In this document: one piece after another, positions 45,929 to 57,673 of the stretch
Layout of the letters: each line of letters opens with the position of its first letter
How positions within the stretch are numbered: the stretch's first letter is position 1
Assembly (NCBI GenBank): GCA_950295325.1
Contig: OX485806.1
Span: 4,526,001 to 4,590,000 of the forward strand
Origin: Polytrichum commune
Taxonomy: Eukaryota; Streptophyta; Polytrichopsida; Polytrichales; Polytrichaceae
Length of the DNA stretch: 64,000 nucleotides
Reading direction: 5' to 3'
Notes under the pieces: generated by a model
Seen by the model: the letters and a program-made list of their open reading frames with translations, nothing else
The model's database searches: none
What the model was told of the DNA's origin: nothing
Translations under genes and position numbers: made by a program

Positions 45929-48900
45929 CGCATAGCCTTCTTCCTCTGAGGGGCTTCAGATTCTTGCGTGAATCCCGTTGCCCTTTCCTCCACATCCCCC
46001 TCCTTTTCCTCCTCTCCGTGTTCTTCTTCTTCCTCCTCCTCTTCCACCTCTCCACCTCCTGTACGGGACGGATTGCCCGGATGGAACCCGACTAGAGGTT
46101 CGGGTAATTGGGTTGTTGCCCTCATCGCAATTTCTTCCGGGTTGATCCGCCTCGCCCTATCAAGAGGGTTCTCACCCACCTCAACAACCTCGTCCACGTA
46201 GCTTCCCGGGATCCAATCGAGGATATCCATCTTCTTTGCCAGCGATTTCTGCGTCTTGTAAAATTGCAGATCGCTATCCTCTATGTACGAGTAGATGTTC
46301 AACCCCAACATCTACACAATCCAAGTTATATAGAAATTAGAATTTGCAAGACAAAAAACAAGACCAAAAACAATATCTAGTTTGGGTCGACCGACCCAAA
46401 CTGCGCAAGAGCTAAAGAATGTAACTTACCATGGCAGCATAGAGGGGTTTCGAGCCCCCGAACACGTTGAAGATACAGTCCCCTCTCCTAGTCAGCGTCC
46501 TCAGCATCCGCATGTAGAATTCCATCCGCAGCTCATCTGCAGGATAGTTTACGTATTTGGCCTCGTCGTATAGGCATTTGCTGGAACCTAACCCATCTGG
46601 AACTTGGAAGAGCTTGTCCATCCGGGATATAGGGTGGTTCGGCACCTTCAACAACTCCGCTTTGTACACAAAATACAAACACAGGACGTTGACGACCTTG
46701 GTCTTCTTGTCCTTCAACGACGTGTAGGCCCCCTCCGCCGGTGCGGCGATGTAGTGAGACTTGGAGACTGCATACTCCGGCTGCAATTTCCGGACAAGGT
46801 CGTACACCTGCTCCGCCCTCCTATCCTCGACTATCCATAGCCAGACATCAACCTCCCTGAACTTAGGACTCGCATAATCGACGAACTTAGATAGGAAGGG
46901 GTCGTAAAACAGTGTGCTCATCGTACCCTCAAATGAGCTTCCAGGAATGTTCCTGAAATCTATCATTCCGAATGGGAAACGCCCCCCTGCTTTCGTCCTT
47001 ATCGCCATTCTGGCGTCTTGACCTGGCCAGCCCTGAATTTTCAAAGGCTCGAAGGTGACAAGGTTGAAGTAAGCGTCCCCTTCAAACTGGACAATCTTCT
47101 TCTCCTTGATGAAGTTCGAGAACGCACGCGCTGTGTGATCCAGAAGCGCCCGGTTCTTCCCACCCTTCACCATCTTGGCCCGCAAGAAGTCATCCCCCGC
47201 TTCCCTTATTAGAGCCGCCATGGAGGCACTGGTGAACTTATATTCAGCTTTGAATGCTCTCCAGTTAGCCTCATGAACCTCGCCGTCCACGACAATATTC
47301 CTCTCCGGCAGCAATTTATGCAGCTCCTGCACTATAGTTGTCTTCTTTTTCCTATTCTCCGTCCATTCCTTCATGGTGTAGCATGAAGGGACGAAGGATT
47401 TGGGCTTTAAGAAGACAATCTTCGGGTGCACCCAGCACCTTTTCGCCGTGGGCGTGAAATGCAGGATGTGCGCCGCCGCCTTCTCCATCTCCGTCTCGGA
47501 AAGGCCTTGAAGAGTTCTAAAGAACTCTCTCACGAGAGGCTTCATTTGTTTGAAGCGCGTGGTTTGGTTGAAGAAAATTCTTGTGTCCGGGTCGATGAGC
47601 TCACCCGTCTCATGCTTCTCAAATACACTCTTCCACTTCATCCAAACGGAGTCGGATGTTGTTATTAAATAAATCTCCCCTCTAAGCTCGTTGTATTTCT
47701 TCTGTTTGTGACTAGCATTATCAATGGAGGAGAATTTATTTATCATTTGGTATTTGAAGTCCTGCATGTGATCAAAACAATCATTTGAATGCATGTTAGA
47801 TATGAACATGTGATTTCCAAAACATATCATGACCAGTGTCTGCACCAAGAGTTTGGGTCGATCGACCCAAACTAAAAAAACATGACTGCAACAAGAGTTT
47901 GGGTCGATCGACCCAAACTAAAAAAAACATGACTGCAACAAGACTTTGGGTCGAGCGACCCAAACTAAAAAACATGACTGCAACAAGACTTTGGGTCGAG
48001 CGACCCAAACTAAAAAACATGACTGCAACAAGACTTTGGGTCGAGCGACCCAAACTAAAAAACATGACTGCAACAAGACTTTGGGTCGAGCGACCCAAAC
48101 TAAAAAACATGACTGCAACAAGACTTTGGGTCGAGCGACCCAAAGTACACAAATAAAGCTGCAAAAGGAGTTTGGGTCGATCGACCCAAACAATACTCAC
48201 CTCCCACTTGGGATTCTTGTCCTTTGCATTCTCCCTCTCCTTGGGAGGCCTACCATAGAACTCCCACACCTCCCGCGAGGCCATGATATTCCTTATCCAG
48301 GAAGCTTGGTAGGCCCTTTTCTTATTCCCCATGTTAAAGTAACGGGAGATGTCGCTCAGTCGGGTCTCATCGTCAGACCACACCACCAGTGCCTTCCACA
48401 CCTTCAACTTCTCCTTCTGATGGTTGGGATCGTCCCACTCAGTCATCAGTTGGATTTTCTTGGAAGCCTCAACGCTGTGTTGGCCGTCTATGAGCCAAAA
48501 ATCGCCTTTCTGAATTGTCGCCCACATTTCAGGGGTAGGCATTTTCTTCAGTCCATGGGGCATCACTACAATGGTTTGCCTGTCGTCTTTGAATTGTTCG
48601 CTAACGATCTGCGCGATTATCCAATCGACGTAGGCGTCTTCTTTTGCCCGGACACATTTTTCTGGTGGCGCGAGATGACACTGACTGATGTTCACGTCGA
48701 ATTTGAAATCCCTGCCCATGAAAAAGCAATGGGAGCACTTGGTCGTGAAATTGTTCACGATTTTTTGGATCTCCCCTGCATCCACTTCCTGCCCTGGCTT
48801 CGGCATGCGCAATTCTGGAGAGACTGGCTCGTCAGTCATCACAGATGACTCTCTCGCCCTCTTGGAGGGAGTTGTTTGGCGGCTGCCATAAGGCGTAGGA

Positions 48901-49526
48901 GTCTGGCTATCCACCGGTGTCTCCGATGGAGTGGTTCGTCTTGAGCTAGCCGGGACTGGTTGCGGCATCCTCACCGATTGAGGCCTTGACGACCCTGCAC
49001 CTTCCTCAGTGGGTACCTTCCGCCTGACGGCTTGCTGAGACTTCGTTTTGCTCTGCAGGGCTTTGTTGAGCACGCTGATTGCATGCTTTAGTTTCGTAAA
49101 CCGGCTCGAGACCTTTGTGTTCGATGTACTGGCATCGATGAAAATTGTCTCGGGTTTGATTACATCAGGTTCGACACATGACTCCCTTGCATATGTAGCG
49201 TCAAAGGGTTCGACGAACTGGTGCAGAAACATATGAGCATTCTGCACAGCGCTGTTCTTAAGGATGACGTCTGCGTAGTCTCCAAAAGACTGGACTGACG
49301 CCACCTCCCATCCCGTAAGAGTCGCCCAGGTATGTTTTTCCACGGTCCCTACTTTGACAACGAATATCAGTTTGTAAATGGAGGTTTTTACTACTTGAAT
49401 TGACCAGGCGAGGACAAGCCCGTCCTTAGGGACATATGAGTCATCCTGAGGTGTTTCGTGCTCCTGCCATAACACGTCTGGCGCAAGCATGAACCACCTT
49501 TCTCCTGGTCTTTTCTTTGGGGCCAT
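45877..49526 (-). CDS. Gene G, copy C: ParB-like-motif protein of unknown function with native 5' end
   Basis: Exon 1 is 49526-48201 (442 codons) and starts MAPKKRPGERWF right after the acceptor TTGCTTCTTTCTTTGCAG, so a 5'UTR intron is likely. Exon 2 is 47761-46430 (444 codons). Exon 3 starts at 46311 and is cut by the LTR, ending at 45877. All junctions are phase 0. Features: a Ser/Thr/Pro-rich linker (~160-230), KCSHCFFMGRDFKFDV, then FWLIDGQHSVEASKKIQ, which resembles the ParB/sulfiredoxin-type IDGxHR motif. An exon-2 domain of ~440 residues is unknown to me, and an acidic glutamate run is in exon 3. The normal 3' end is replaced by about 13 LTR-encoded residues. It could be a host gene or a gene of an unrecognised transposon. 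Confidence 0.7.
47852..48190. repeat. Palindrome minisatellite in the G intron, copy C (8 palindromes)
   Basis: Located between G exons 1 and 2 (intron 47762-48200). The sequence and unit count appear identical to copy B. The first palindrome lies within 12 bp of the GTGAGT donor. Confidence 0.9.
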
Positions 49527-49549
49527 CTGCAAAGAAAGAAGCAAGGATG

Positions 49550-49925
49550 TTAGTTTCGGTCGTTCGACCCAAACTTCTTCACAATAGATTAGATGTCACG
49601 TGATGGAAGGGAAATGTAATGCATCAACGCATTTATTTTTGGATTGTGTCTTGTTATTTTAGAACTTCATTTATATGTTTATATGGTATTTCGTTATCTT
49701 GGATGGATTTGCGTTTTATATTGTCATCAAGGATTTCTTGAAAAGTTTATACTGTAGAAGTTGCGTTTGGGTCGACCGACCCAAACAGCAGGATGTGCTT
49801 TGGGTCGATCGACCCAAACTATAGGCTGTGTTTAGGGTTTAGGGACCCAAAGCACATCCTGCTGTTTGGGTCGATCGACCCAAACTATAGGCTGTGTTTG
49901 GGTCGTCTCCCCAAACTGTTCTATT
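49550..49925. repeat. Cluster of palindromes upstream of gene G
   Basis: Perfect copies of TTTGGGTCGNNCGACCCAAA lie near 49769, 49799 and 49866, with degenerate ones near 49555 and 49901. A larger inverted repeat (CAGCAGGATGTGCTTTGGGT and its complement) surrounds a short GTTTAGGGTTTAGGGA tract. The cluster sits 25-400 bp upstream of the G start codon, where a promoter could be. Confidence 0.85.
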
Positions 49926-50204
49926 TTAATATAGTTTTTTAAACTTGGCATGTAGCATATACAATGCTTATGCATTGTGTATGCTACAACACTGTCAATT
50001 AAGAAACACATATTGGAACCCCTTGAAAAACAATACCTTTGCTGAGGGTTTCTGTTATAGTCGTTGCAGATGGTTGCTTTTGAACAAGTGTTCTTCTTCG
50101 ACTAAGACAGAATCAGTGAATTCCTATTCGCAGACACGCTAAAACTCACAAACAACTACCAAAGATTTCAAACCTTTCTTGAATCTCTCAATAAACCCAC
50201 AATC

Positions 50205-50345
50205 TCTCACACAACTCCTGAGTCTCTTCAGAATCACTCAAACAACAATTGTAACTCTCAAACAACAACTGAGTCTGTTAAAACAACAACTGAATCTCTC
50301 AAAACAATAACTAAATCTCTGAAAGCACTTTTGTATCACTTTTGT
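50205..50345. repeat. Short degenerate CAACAACTGAATCTCT-type repeats
   Basis: Units of about 28 bp built on CTCAAACAACAACTGA repeat with many changes. No coding potential. Confidence 0.55.
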
Positions 50346-50377
50346 ATCTCTTATAGAACTTCCTAATCTGACAACCA

Positions 50378-50545
50378 CTCACAAGCACTCACATGCACTC
50401 ATAAGCACTCACATGCACTCACAAACCCTCACATGCACTCACAAGCACTCACATGCACTCACAAGCACTCACATGTACTCACAAGCACTCACATGCACTC
50501 ACAAGCACTCACATGCACTCACAAGCACTCACATGCACTCATCCG
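50378..50545. repeat. 20-bp tandem repeat CACTCACAAGCACTCACATG
   Basis: About eight nearly perfect units in a row. It can be read as a His/Ser/Cys-rich frame, but that is a by-product of the repeat. The surrounding sequence 49930-51420 holds no recognised gene. Confidence 0.9.
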
Positions 50546-51424
50546 CACTTCGAACTCTCGCAAGCACTGCCTAAAGCTCACACAGAATGTTGGAAAACCC
50601 TTCAACAATCTGGAAAACACTTCAACAATGCTATATATTGCAACACTAGTGCAATCTCCTGCTACAGCAAGAGAAGGGAGGGAAGGAGAAGAAAAAAGGG
50701 TGGAGAAGGAATGTAAAGAAAAGTGCCACCCTGAATCGCCACGGCGCTTCAGGAGAGGCGGCGCTTCCACAAGAGGCGCGGAGCGAAAGGTTGGCGGGAG
50801 AGAGAGAGAGAAAGGAGGAGAATGCTTGGCGGCTGGGGTTTTGTTACCCTCGGGAATTGGCCCCCAACCGCGCGAATAGGGTGCCAACGTGATTAGGGCA
50901 GCAACGGGAATAGGGTTACGGGGAACCCTAACTCCCATCCCTCTAAGGAGTAAACCCTTAGCGGGTAGTACAATTTTGAATAGACTTTGGAGTAGCCTAA
51001 GGTATACATCAAATGAGGTATTCTAAAAAACTAAACCATTTATACAACTAATACATCTTTACAATGCAACTTTATGCTAACACTAATACTTAATTCCTAC
51101 TTACATGACACCATTAACTAAATTTTCCAAACAAGTTGAAGTCATTGGTTTCTCGTTTGTTTGAGCACGTTATAAAAAAAATACAATTACGTGCCAAATA
51201 CAATAGACTTTACCATTGATGCCAACAACTCACACAATATGCAATGAATAAAAAAGACAATCCCCAACCCCCAACATGAAATTCGGAAATTGAGGATATT
51301 TGAATGTGGAGCCTAAATGAATACCTTCCCCAAGTGCATATTGTGAGGGTTTGGAATTGCATGATCTTTATTTCAAAATGCTAACATGCTCAAGTTTTAT
51401 AGGGTATCCCCTAGATATTCACTT

Positions 51425-52265
51425 TGATGAATCACATAGTCGCCAATAAACCATGGATCGTGATATATGTACTTGGAATGTGATATAAAAGCAAATCGGA
51501 GAACCACAACATCATATGAAGCCCTTCAAGCAATCATGTTGTTATTGAAGGTTCGCTCCAAGTATATTAGATAATGGCGCAAGACAAACTTGATGTTGTT
51601 TGTATATGGAGGTAGCACTGAACAACTACAAGATTTGGGGTTTAGGGTTTAGGGTTTAGGGTTTAGGGTTTAGGAGTCATGGTTATAACATATTAATCTA
51701 TCCAATATTAACGTACAACATTGACTTACTGGTGAGAAGAGTCTTATAGGAAGGTTATAGTAAAGATGATGTTGAGTATGTTAAGTTGTTATTTGGGACG
51801 TTTAAACGTGATATACTAATTAGTCTTGTGTTTATTCAAATAGCATTTCATGTTGTGGATGTTATTAGGACTTAGGGGTCTAACTTTGGATGTTTTGCTC
51901 CCTTTGATGAATCACATAGTCGCCAATAAACTATGGTTCGTGATGTATTTAATATATGAAATGTGATATAAACGTAAATCGGTTAAGCACAACATCAAAT
52001 GAAGCCATGCAAGCAATCGTGTTGTTGTTCATTGTTCCCTCCACGTATATTAGATAATGGAGAAAGATATAAGAAATGTTGTTTATATATTAAGAAGAGT
52101 CTAATAGGAAGGTTATAGTGACCACAATCTTGATCATGTGAATATGTTATTTGGAACGTCTAAACATGATATACTAATTGGTGTATGGTTTAGTCAATAC
52201 GTATAATTTCATGTTGTGGATGTTATAAGGGTTTAGGGTTCAACTTTGGATGTTTTGTTCACACA
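51425..52265. repeat. Tandem duplication, about 475-bp period
   Basis: GATGAATCACATAGTCGCCA at about 51430 and 51907, and the later block GGAAGGTTATAGT...GGATGTTTTG, each occur twice in the same order. Divergence is noticeable, so it is old. Confidence 0.8.
51636..51674 (+). repeat. Interstitial telomere-type repeat (TTTAGGG)n, five to six units
   Basis: An uninterrupted GGGTTTAGGGTTTAGGG run. Shorter GGGTTTAGGGTTTAGGG pieces occur near 52420 and 52850, each preceded by GAGAGAAGAGGACAAT- or GATAATAGAGCAATGT-like sequence, and near 49835. The unit is the usual plant telomere repeat. Confidence 0.92.
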
Positions 52266-53550
52266 CATTAGTAAGCTTGAAGTGAACTTGAGGATGGATT
52301 CAATTAGCATGGAAATATAGAACTAAAAAGCGACATTGGTAGTTAGTATCCCCTTATCGACGTCCACATACATTCGTCATTGCCACACTTGCATGCGAGA
52401 GAAGAGGACAATATTGTAGGGTTTAGGGTTTAGGGATGACAACATATTATATATAAAAGCTCTTGTCACTTGCATTGTTGCAAATTCAGATTTGGAACAA
52501 TAAATGAACTTTGTCATGACATAATTTGATTTCAAAATTAATAATTCCCCTTGCGAGGATCTTCATAACCACTTTAACTATTGTATTTAGTGACTCTTAC
52601 CATAAGGCGTTACACAATGTTTAGACTTCTTTTGTCTACATATTGGTTAATGCCATACCGTAATGTTTGAATTAAAGTAGATCAATATCATCATTTAATA
52701 TGTATATGATGCATTAGGGTGACATTGTAGAAGTTTTTGTTTGATCCATATATTAATTTGAGACTAGAGAAAGTCTGAATTTAACGAATATAGTGTTACA
52801 TACGTTTATCATTGCCACACTTCCATGCGAGATAATAGAGCAATGTTCTAGGGTTTAGGGTTTAGGGGAGACAAATAAATAATTTTATTCATCATGACAA
52901 TGGCCTCAAGCCTTGGAAACTCTCTCATAATTGCAGCCTCCAAATGGCCCCAACCCCACCGAAATAGGTTTGCACTTGAAAGCATTGAATGGAGTTGTGG
53001 TTGGGTATACATATTGGTTAAAATATACCGTTGTGACACTTGAAAAAATTAATGTGGCCGCCACCCTTCCTCCCAATGTCGTATGTCATATACACACAAA
53101 ACCAAAAAAAGATTAAATATCATAGACTAAATCATATGACGGCTGGGGTATGAGAGGGGCATTGAAAGATGCACATTTTCTACAATAAACAGAAAACGGG
53201 GAATTCTGTCAGGAGGTTTGAAATAACAAGGCGGGAAAGGCATCCAATGAGGAAGTCGGGCAAGTGGAGGTGGATAGTATAAAGGGGCGCACCCCCCAAA
53301 AGTTGGTTTTTTTTTGCTCTTCTCCCACTCCTGAATTCGTAGAGAGAACTCTTAGTCGGAGCTGTATTTCGAGGTTCGTTCACGCTGCTGTTCATGAGGA
53401 CCTATCCACAGCATGCAAGTCCGCAGTGAACTTTGCAATGAGCTGAAATTCCACACACCTCTCAATATCCGCTGCATTATACGCCACATTATACGCTGTA
53501 TTATACGTCGGTCGACACTAGTGTTGGCGGGTTCCAGTCTGACCCTTGTG
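52266..53550. other. About 1.3 kb without a recognised gene
   Basis: The interval contains two short telomere-type tracts, a solitary copy of the AACACTATATTCG-type terminal motif (52738-52793, inverted) and AT-rich sequence. No exon, RNA gene or transposon domain was recognised. Confidence 0.5.
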
Positions 53551-53553
53551 AGG

Positions 53554-54400
53554 TTTGGGTCGGTCGACCCAAACCCCTCCAGTAGTGTGGGCGGGTTCTA
53601 GTCTCACCCTTGTGAGGTTTGGGTCGGTCGACCCAAACCCCTTCACTAGTGTTGGGGGGGGGGTCTACTCTGACCCTTGTGAGGTTTGGGTCGGTCGACC
53701 CAAACCCCTTCACTAGTGTTGGGGGGGGGTCTACTCTGACCCTTGTGAGGTTTGGGTCGGTCGACCCAAACCCCTTCACTAGTGTTGGGGGGGGTCTACT
53801 CTGACCCTTGTGAGGTTTGGGTCGGTCGACCCAAACCCCTACCCCACTGTGGGCGTTTATCGTAAAACCTTTTAGAAGGTTTGGATCGGTCGACCCAAAC
53901 TTTTTCGCACATCGTGAACGAATTGTTAATGGCCCTTACCCAAGGTACTCAGAAGGTTTGGACGGACAGAGTAGGAACCTTATCCCATCATATGTAATGT
54001 TTGGGTCGAGCGACCCAAACCTCATCCCAGTGTGGGTGGATTTACACTGTGAAAGTTTGGGTCGACCGACCCAAACCCTTTCCCGGTGTGGGTGGACTTA
54101 CCCTGTGAAAGTTTGGGTCGACCGACCCAAACCCCTTCTGAGTGTGGGTGGGTTTACCCTGTGAAAGTTTGGGTCGGTCGACCCAAACCCCTTCCCCAGT
54201 TTCGGCGGTTGTAGTTGACCATGACAAGGATTGGGTCGGTCGACCCAAAGTTTTCCCCACAGTGTGATGGAATTCTAAATGGCCCTCAACCCATCATTGT
54301 ACAAGGTTTGAGTCAGTCGACCGGAACCCGACCCTATCCCACGGGCAAGGTGTGGATGGCCCTCAATCCCTGGTGCCACAGGGTTTAGGTCGGCCGACCC
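53554..54400. repeat. Palindrome-based tandem array upstream of the DUF7869-type gene
   Basis: Perfect palindromes begin near 53554, 53618, 53685, 53751, 53816, 54000, 54055, 54112 and 54167. Degenerate ones lie near 53881, 54232, 54306 and 54380. Between 53554 and 53840 the period is about 65 bp, with spacer CACTAGTGTTGGGGGG and CTACTCTGACCCTTGTGAGG. Later units have a different spacer of about 55 bp (CCAGTGTGGGTGG). The centre is mostly GT or AC. The array ends about 200 bp before the gene. Confidence 0.9.
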
Positions 54401-54583
54401 AAACTCCCACCCAAAATATTTTGTGGAACATTTTGTGGACTGGCGCACAGTATTGGGAGCTCACATTGCATTTGTGTTGCAAATGTCTTGATCCTCAGTG
54501 TCCCCATTCATCGTGATGTTTTGTATTTTCCAATATTTGATTCTTTTGGACCCTTACGTTGTGTCCATGTTTGTTGAGGTTTC

Positions 54584-57500
54584 ATGTGCATGTGTGTAGG
54601 CGTAATGGAGGGAGTTGGTGGAAGAGGGGATTCCTTCTCTGAAGACATGGGCAGCACCCAATCTCTGTCTGGGGATGAGCTAGACATTGTCGGGGAGGAT
54701 AGTTTTGATGACAGTGCAGATGAAGGTCATTTGGGGAGTCCTTCGCCATCTGACCCTTTTTGCCCCATTGTGGAATGTGCGGGGCTTTCACGAGCTTCAT
54801 GGGTGAATTTGGATGTGGTACTTGTTAATGACAGTGGAGTTGCTGTGGCGGAGGGTATTTGTCGTAACACACATCCACAAGATTGCATTGATGAACACCC
54901 CCTTGGCACCGAGGACGTTGGAGTTGTTATATTAGAATCACTCGTACATTCGGAAGTCAATCCAACTCATAGGTTCTCGTTGCGAAGGTGGCCGTTGAGG
55001 AATGTGACAATTGAGGGGGTTAGCTTGCGCGACCATGAGCGACGACACGTCCAAATCCAACAGGAGCTCCAAACAAACATTCGGCCACGCAAAGGCCTTC
55101 GGAAGTACGAAACATTGACACGTCCTACTCCGTCTGCAAATAAGTGTAAACGTCAAAGGTTGCTCTGTGAGGAGTCTATTAGAGAAGTTGCTACGAAGGA
55201 TTGTTGTGTACATCGTTGTTGCCAATTGTTCCCAAGAGATAAATTGAAGGCCATCCGTGAAGAAATGTGGCTTGGAGATTTCCGTCTAAGATCCACCAAA
55301 AAACTTGATGTCCATAGGGCGATACATGTGAACGGAGCGGGTCGCAAGGTCATCACCCTTGAGAGCATAGACGTGTGTTGTACGGCATGGTACACCATTC
55401 ATGGTGTGTCGAAAGCGGAATTTTATAGACAAGCCGCGTATGCCAATGAAGGCCGCCGTGCCCGTCACCATGGGAACATGGGCTTAAAGAAACCAAGAGA
55501 AGCAACGAGACAAGCAACAGCCACTTTGGCAACCATCATTGTCCCCCTTGCCGATGCAATGCCGCACAAAACACGCACACTCGCAACCGGTGAAAAGGTT
55601 GTGGAGAAGGTTCTTCCTACAGGCACGAAATGGAAAGACATATTGTTGGACGTAAACGCAGTTGGCGAGAAGGCCGGGTTGGACCCAATTTCGTTGTCGA
55701 AACTGAGTGTTATCAAAAAATCTCACTTTAGCGAATACATCACAAAAAGACGAGGCGACAAATTTGCCTGTTGTTCCAAATGCGAGAAGTTGAAACGCCT
55801 TCGAGATGCACACACGATGGGGACAGAGTCCTATGCCGCACATCAAATGAACTATTTCAAGCATGTGAACATGCAAGAGGCACACCGTAATGATTACTAC
55901 ACAAATAGAGCTTTGTCCATCTCCAGGCCTTTGGAAGTCCTTACAATCATCCATGACAAGATGGACCATGCAAAAACAACCTCACCATGTTTTGCAAATC
56001 GAATCAAAGCCACGGACGGCCTTTTTAAGCTTCCTGTTTTGGTTACAGGTGATTTTGATAACAATTGCATTGCATTACCTAAACACAAATTTGTGCGTTT
56101 AGGTTTGTATTTGGGGCCATACATGTACACCATGTGAATTTTTTGGTGTTATAGTTGAATATTAAACCATTGGGTTGCCTTTGCAGGAATGATTGCACAT
56201 GGGCATGGTGATGTCAAATATGCTCATTATGCTCTTGATTTGTATCCGGCGGATTCAAACCACACGATAGGGTCATTTGCAAAGCTTTTACGTGATTTGG
56301 AGAAACCGCCGTCCTATTCATCAAGATTGTTATTTGAAAACTCGGGATCAACACCTCTATATGAAGCGGTCTTGGATGGAAGAGATGTATGCGTGCACTC
56401 ATTGCCGGAGCCACCAAGTGAAGATGTGATTGCCAAGAATTTGCCCCCAACTCTGCGTGTCCAATTGGACAATTGTGCGAAGGACAATAAAAGTACATAT
56501 GTTTTTGCATATTGGTCGTTGTTGGTTGCGAAAGGCATTTTCAAGGAGGTTTTTGTGTCCTTTCTATTGGTAGGCCACACACACGATGATATTGATGCGT
56601 CCTTTGGGCGGTGGAGCATAAAGTTGCGCGAGGAGGATTTTCCAACAATCCCATTGTTGATGAAGTCGTACATGGATTTGGAGAACATTCCCGTCATCCC
56701 CCATATGATCGAGGAGGTTCCAGACTTCAAGGCATTTATAGAACCGTATATTCGAAGCGGAGCTCACCGATTGATCGGGCATACGAAGGCACAACAATTT
56801 CGGTTCTACGTGCGTGACGATGGTGTCCCCGCCATGCAATACAAGTTGTTGTGCATATCACAAGACTGGAGCCCGCCGGAGGGTCTCCTTGTATGGCGTG
56901 TTGATGGGGAAGGAAGGACGATGTTGCCTGACGGAGAGCCTAAGCCTTGCAAACCAATACCCATGAAGAATTTGGAGGACATTTGTAAAGGCATATCAGG
57001 CTTCATACAATATTGGGAGAGTTTGAGGGTAGCGGATGTTGGCGGATCGTGTTGGCTTCGTTACGAAAGTTGGATACAATATTGGACACGTGTTCGTGGC
57101 GCTTTGGCAAACCTTCATCAAGATACACCCCTTACTTTAAGGCATGGGTTTTGGCCACAAACACGTGTCAATGTACAAGCTTCGGAGGCTAGTCTTTTGG
57201 GAAATGGAGAGGTTCGAGAGGAGTTTGATGTGGACGACCATTACGTGGGGCCTGCTAGTAGTCGTCCGCCACCATCTTTCCGCATTGCAGTGGATTGTCA
57301 TGAAGGTTATATGCTCATTTTGCGTCCTGGAGATGAGACATATGCAAAGCCAGTGTGGGTGGCAAGAGCTTTGTCCAAACCAAATTTTGTAACTTCCAGC
57401 CCTCATTTTCGACAAATACAAGTAGAGTACTACCGACCGACAGCACGGAATGAAGATGTTGTTCGGCATTATACAAGCTGGGATACAAACCCTAACTTTC

Positions 57501-57673
57501 GGTGGAAGGTGGATTCTGAGCATGGTCCATCTTGGGTAGATACAGATTCCATATTCATAGCATGGAAACCACGGAAATATCATAGTGGATCAGTGTCCAT
57601 CCCTCAAAAGTACATAACTTTTGCAAAAGACAACCTTGCTCGGATCGCAGAAGAAGCAACCCACGTTGAATGA
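54584..57673 (+). CDS. Intact two-exon DUF7869-type protein, probably transposase-derived
   Basis: Exon 1 is 54584-56048 and exon 2 is 56187-57673, separated by a 138-bp GT-AG intron in phase 1 (LPVLVT, then split Gly, then MIAHGHGD). The product is up to 983 aa. It may start at 54605 (MEGVGGRG) if the GTGTGTAG just before is an acceptor. Order: acidic Ser-rich N-terminus; CCVHRCCQLFPRDKL with basic patches (~205), resembling the Cys-containing N-terminal region of such proteins; IIHDKMDHAKTT (~457); VQLDNCAKDNKSTYVF (~580); GHTHDDIDASFG (~617). From memory this matches DUF7869. The spaced acidic motifs suggest an RNase H-like DDE core, which is inference. Relics and fragments elsewhere in the window show the family has moved or been duplicated. 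Confidence 0.85.

Noticed and set aside
50433-50879. Plus-strand open frame rich in HSQALTCTHKH
   Set aside because: It is made by the 20-bp tandem repeat, and the remainder is low-complexity purine sequence without a recognisable domain.
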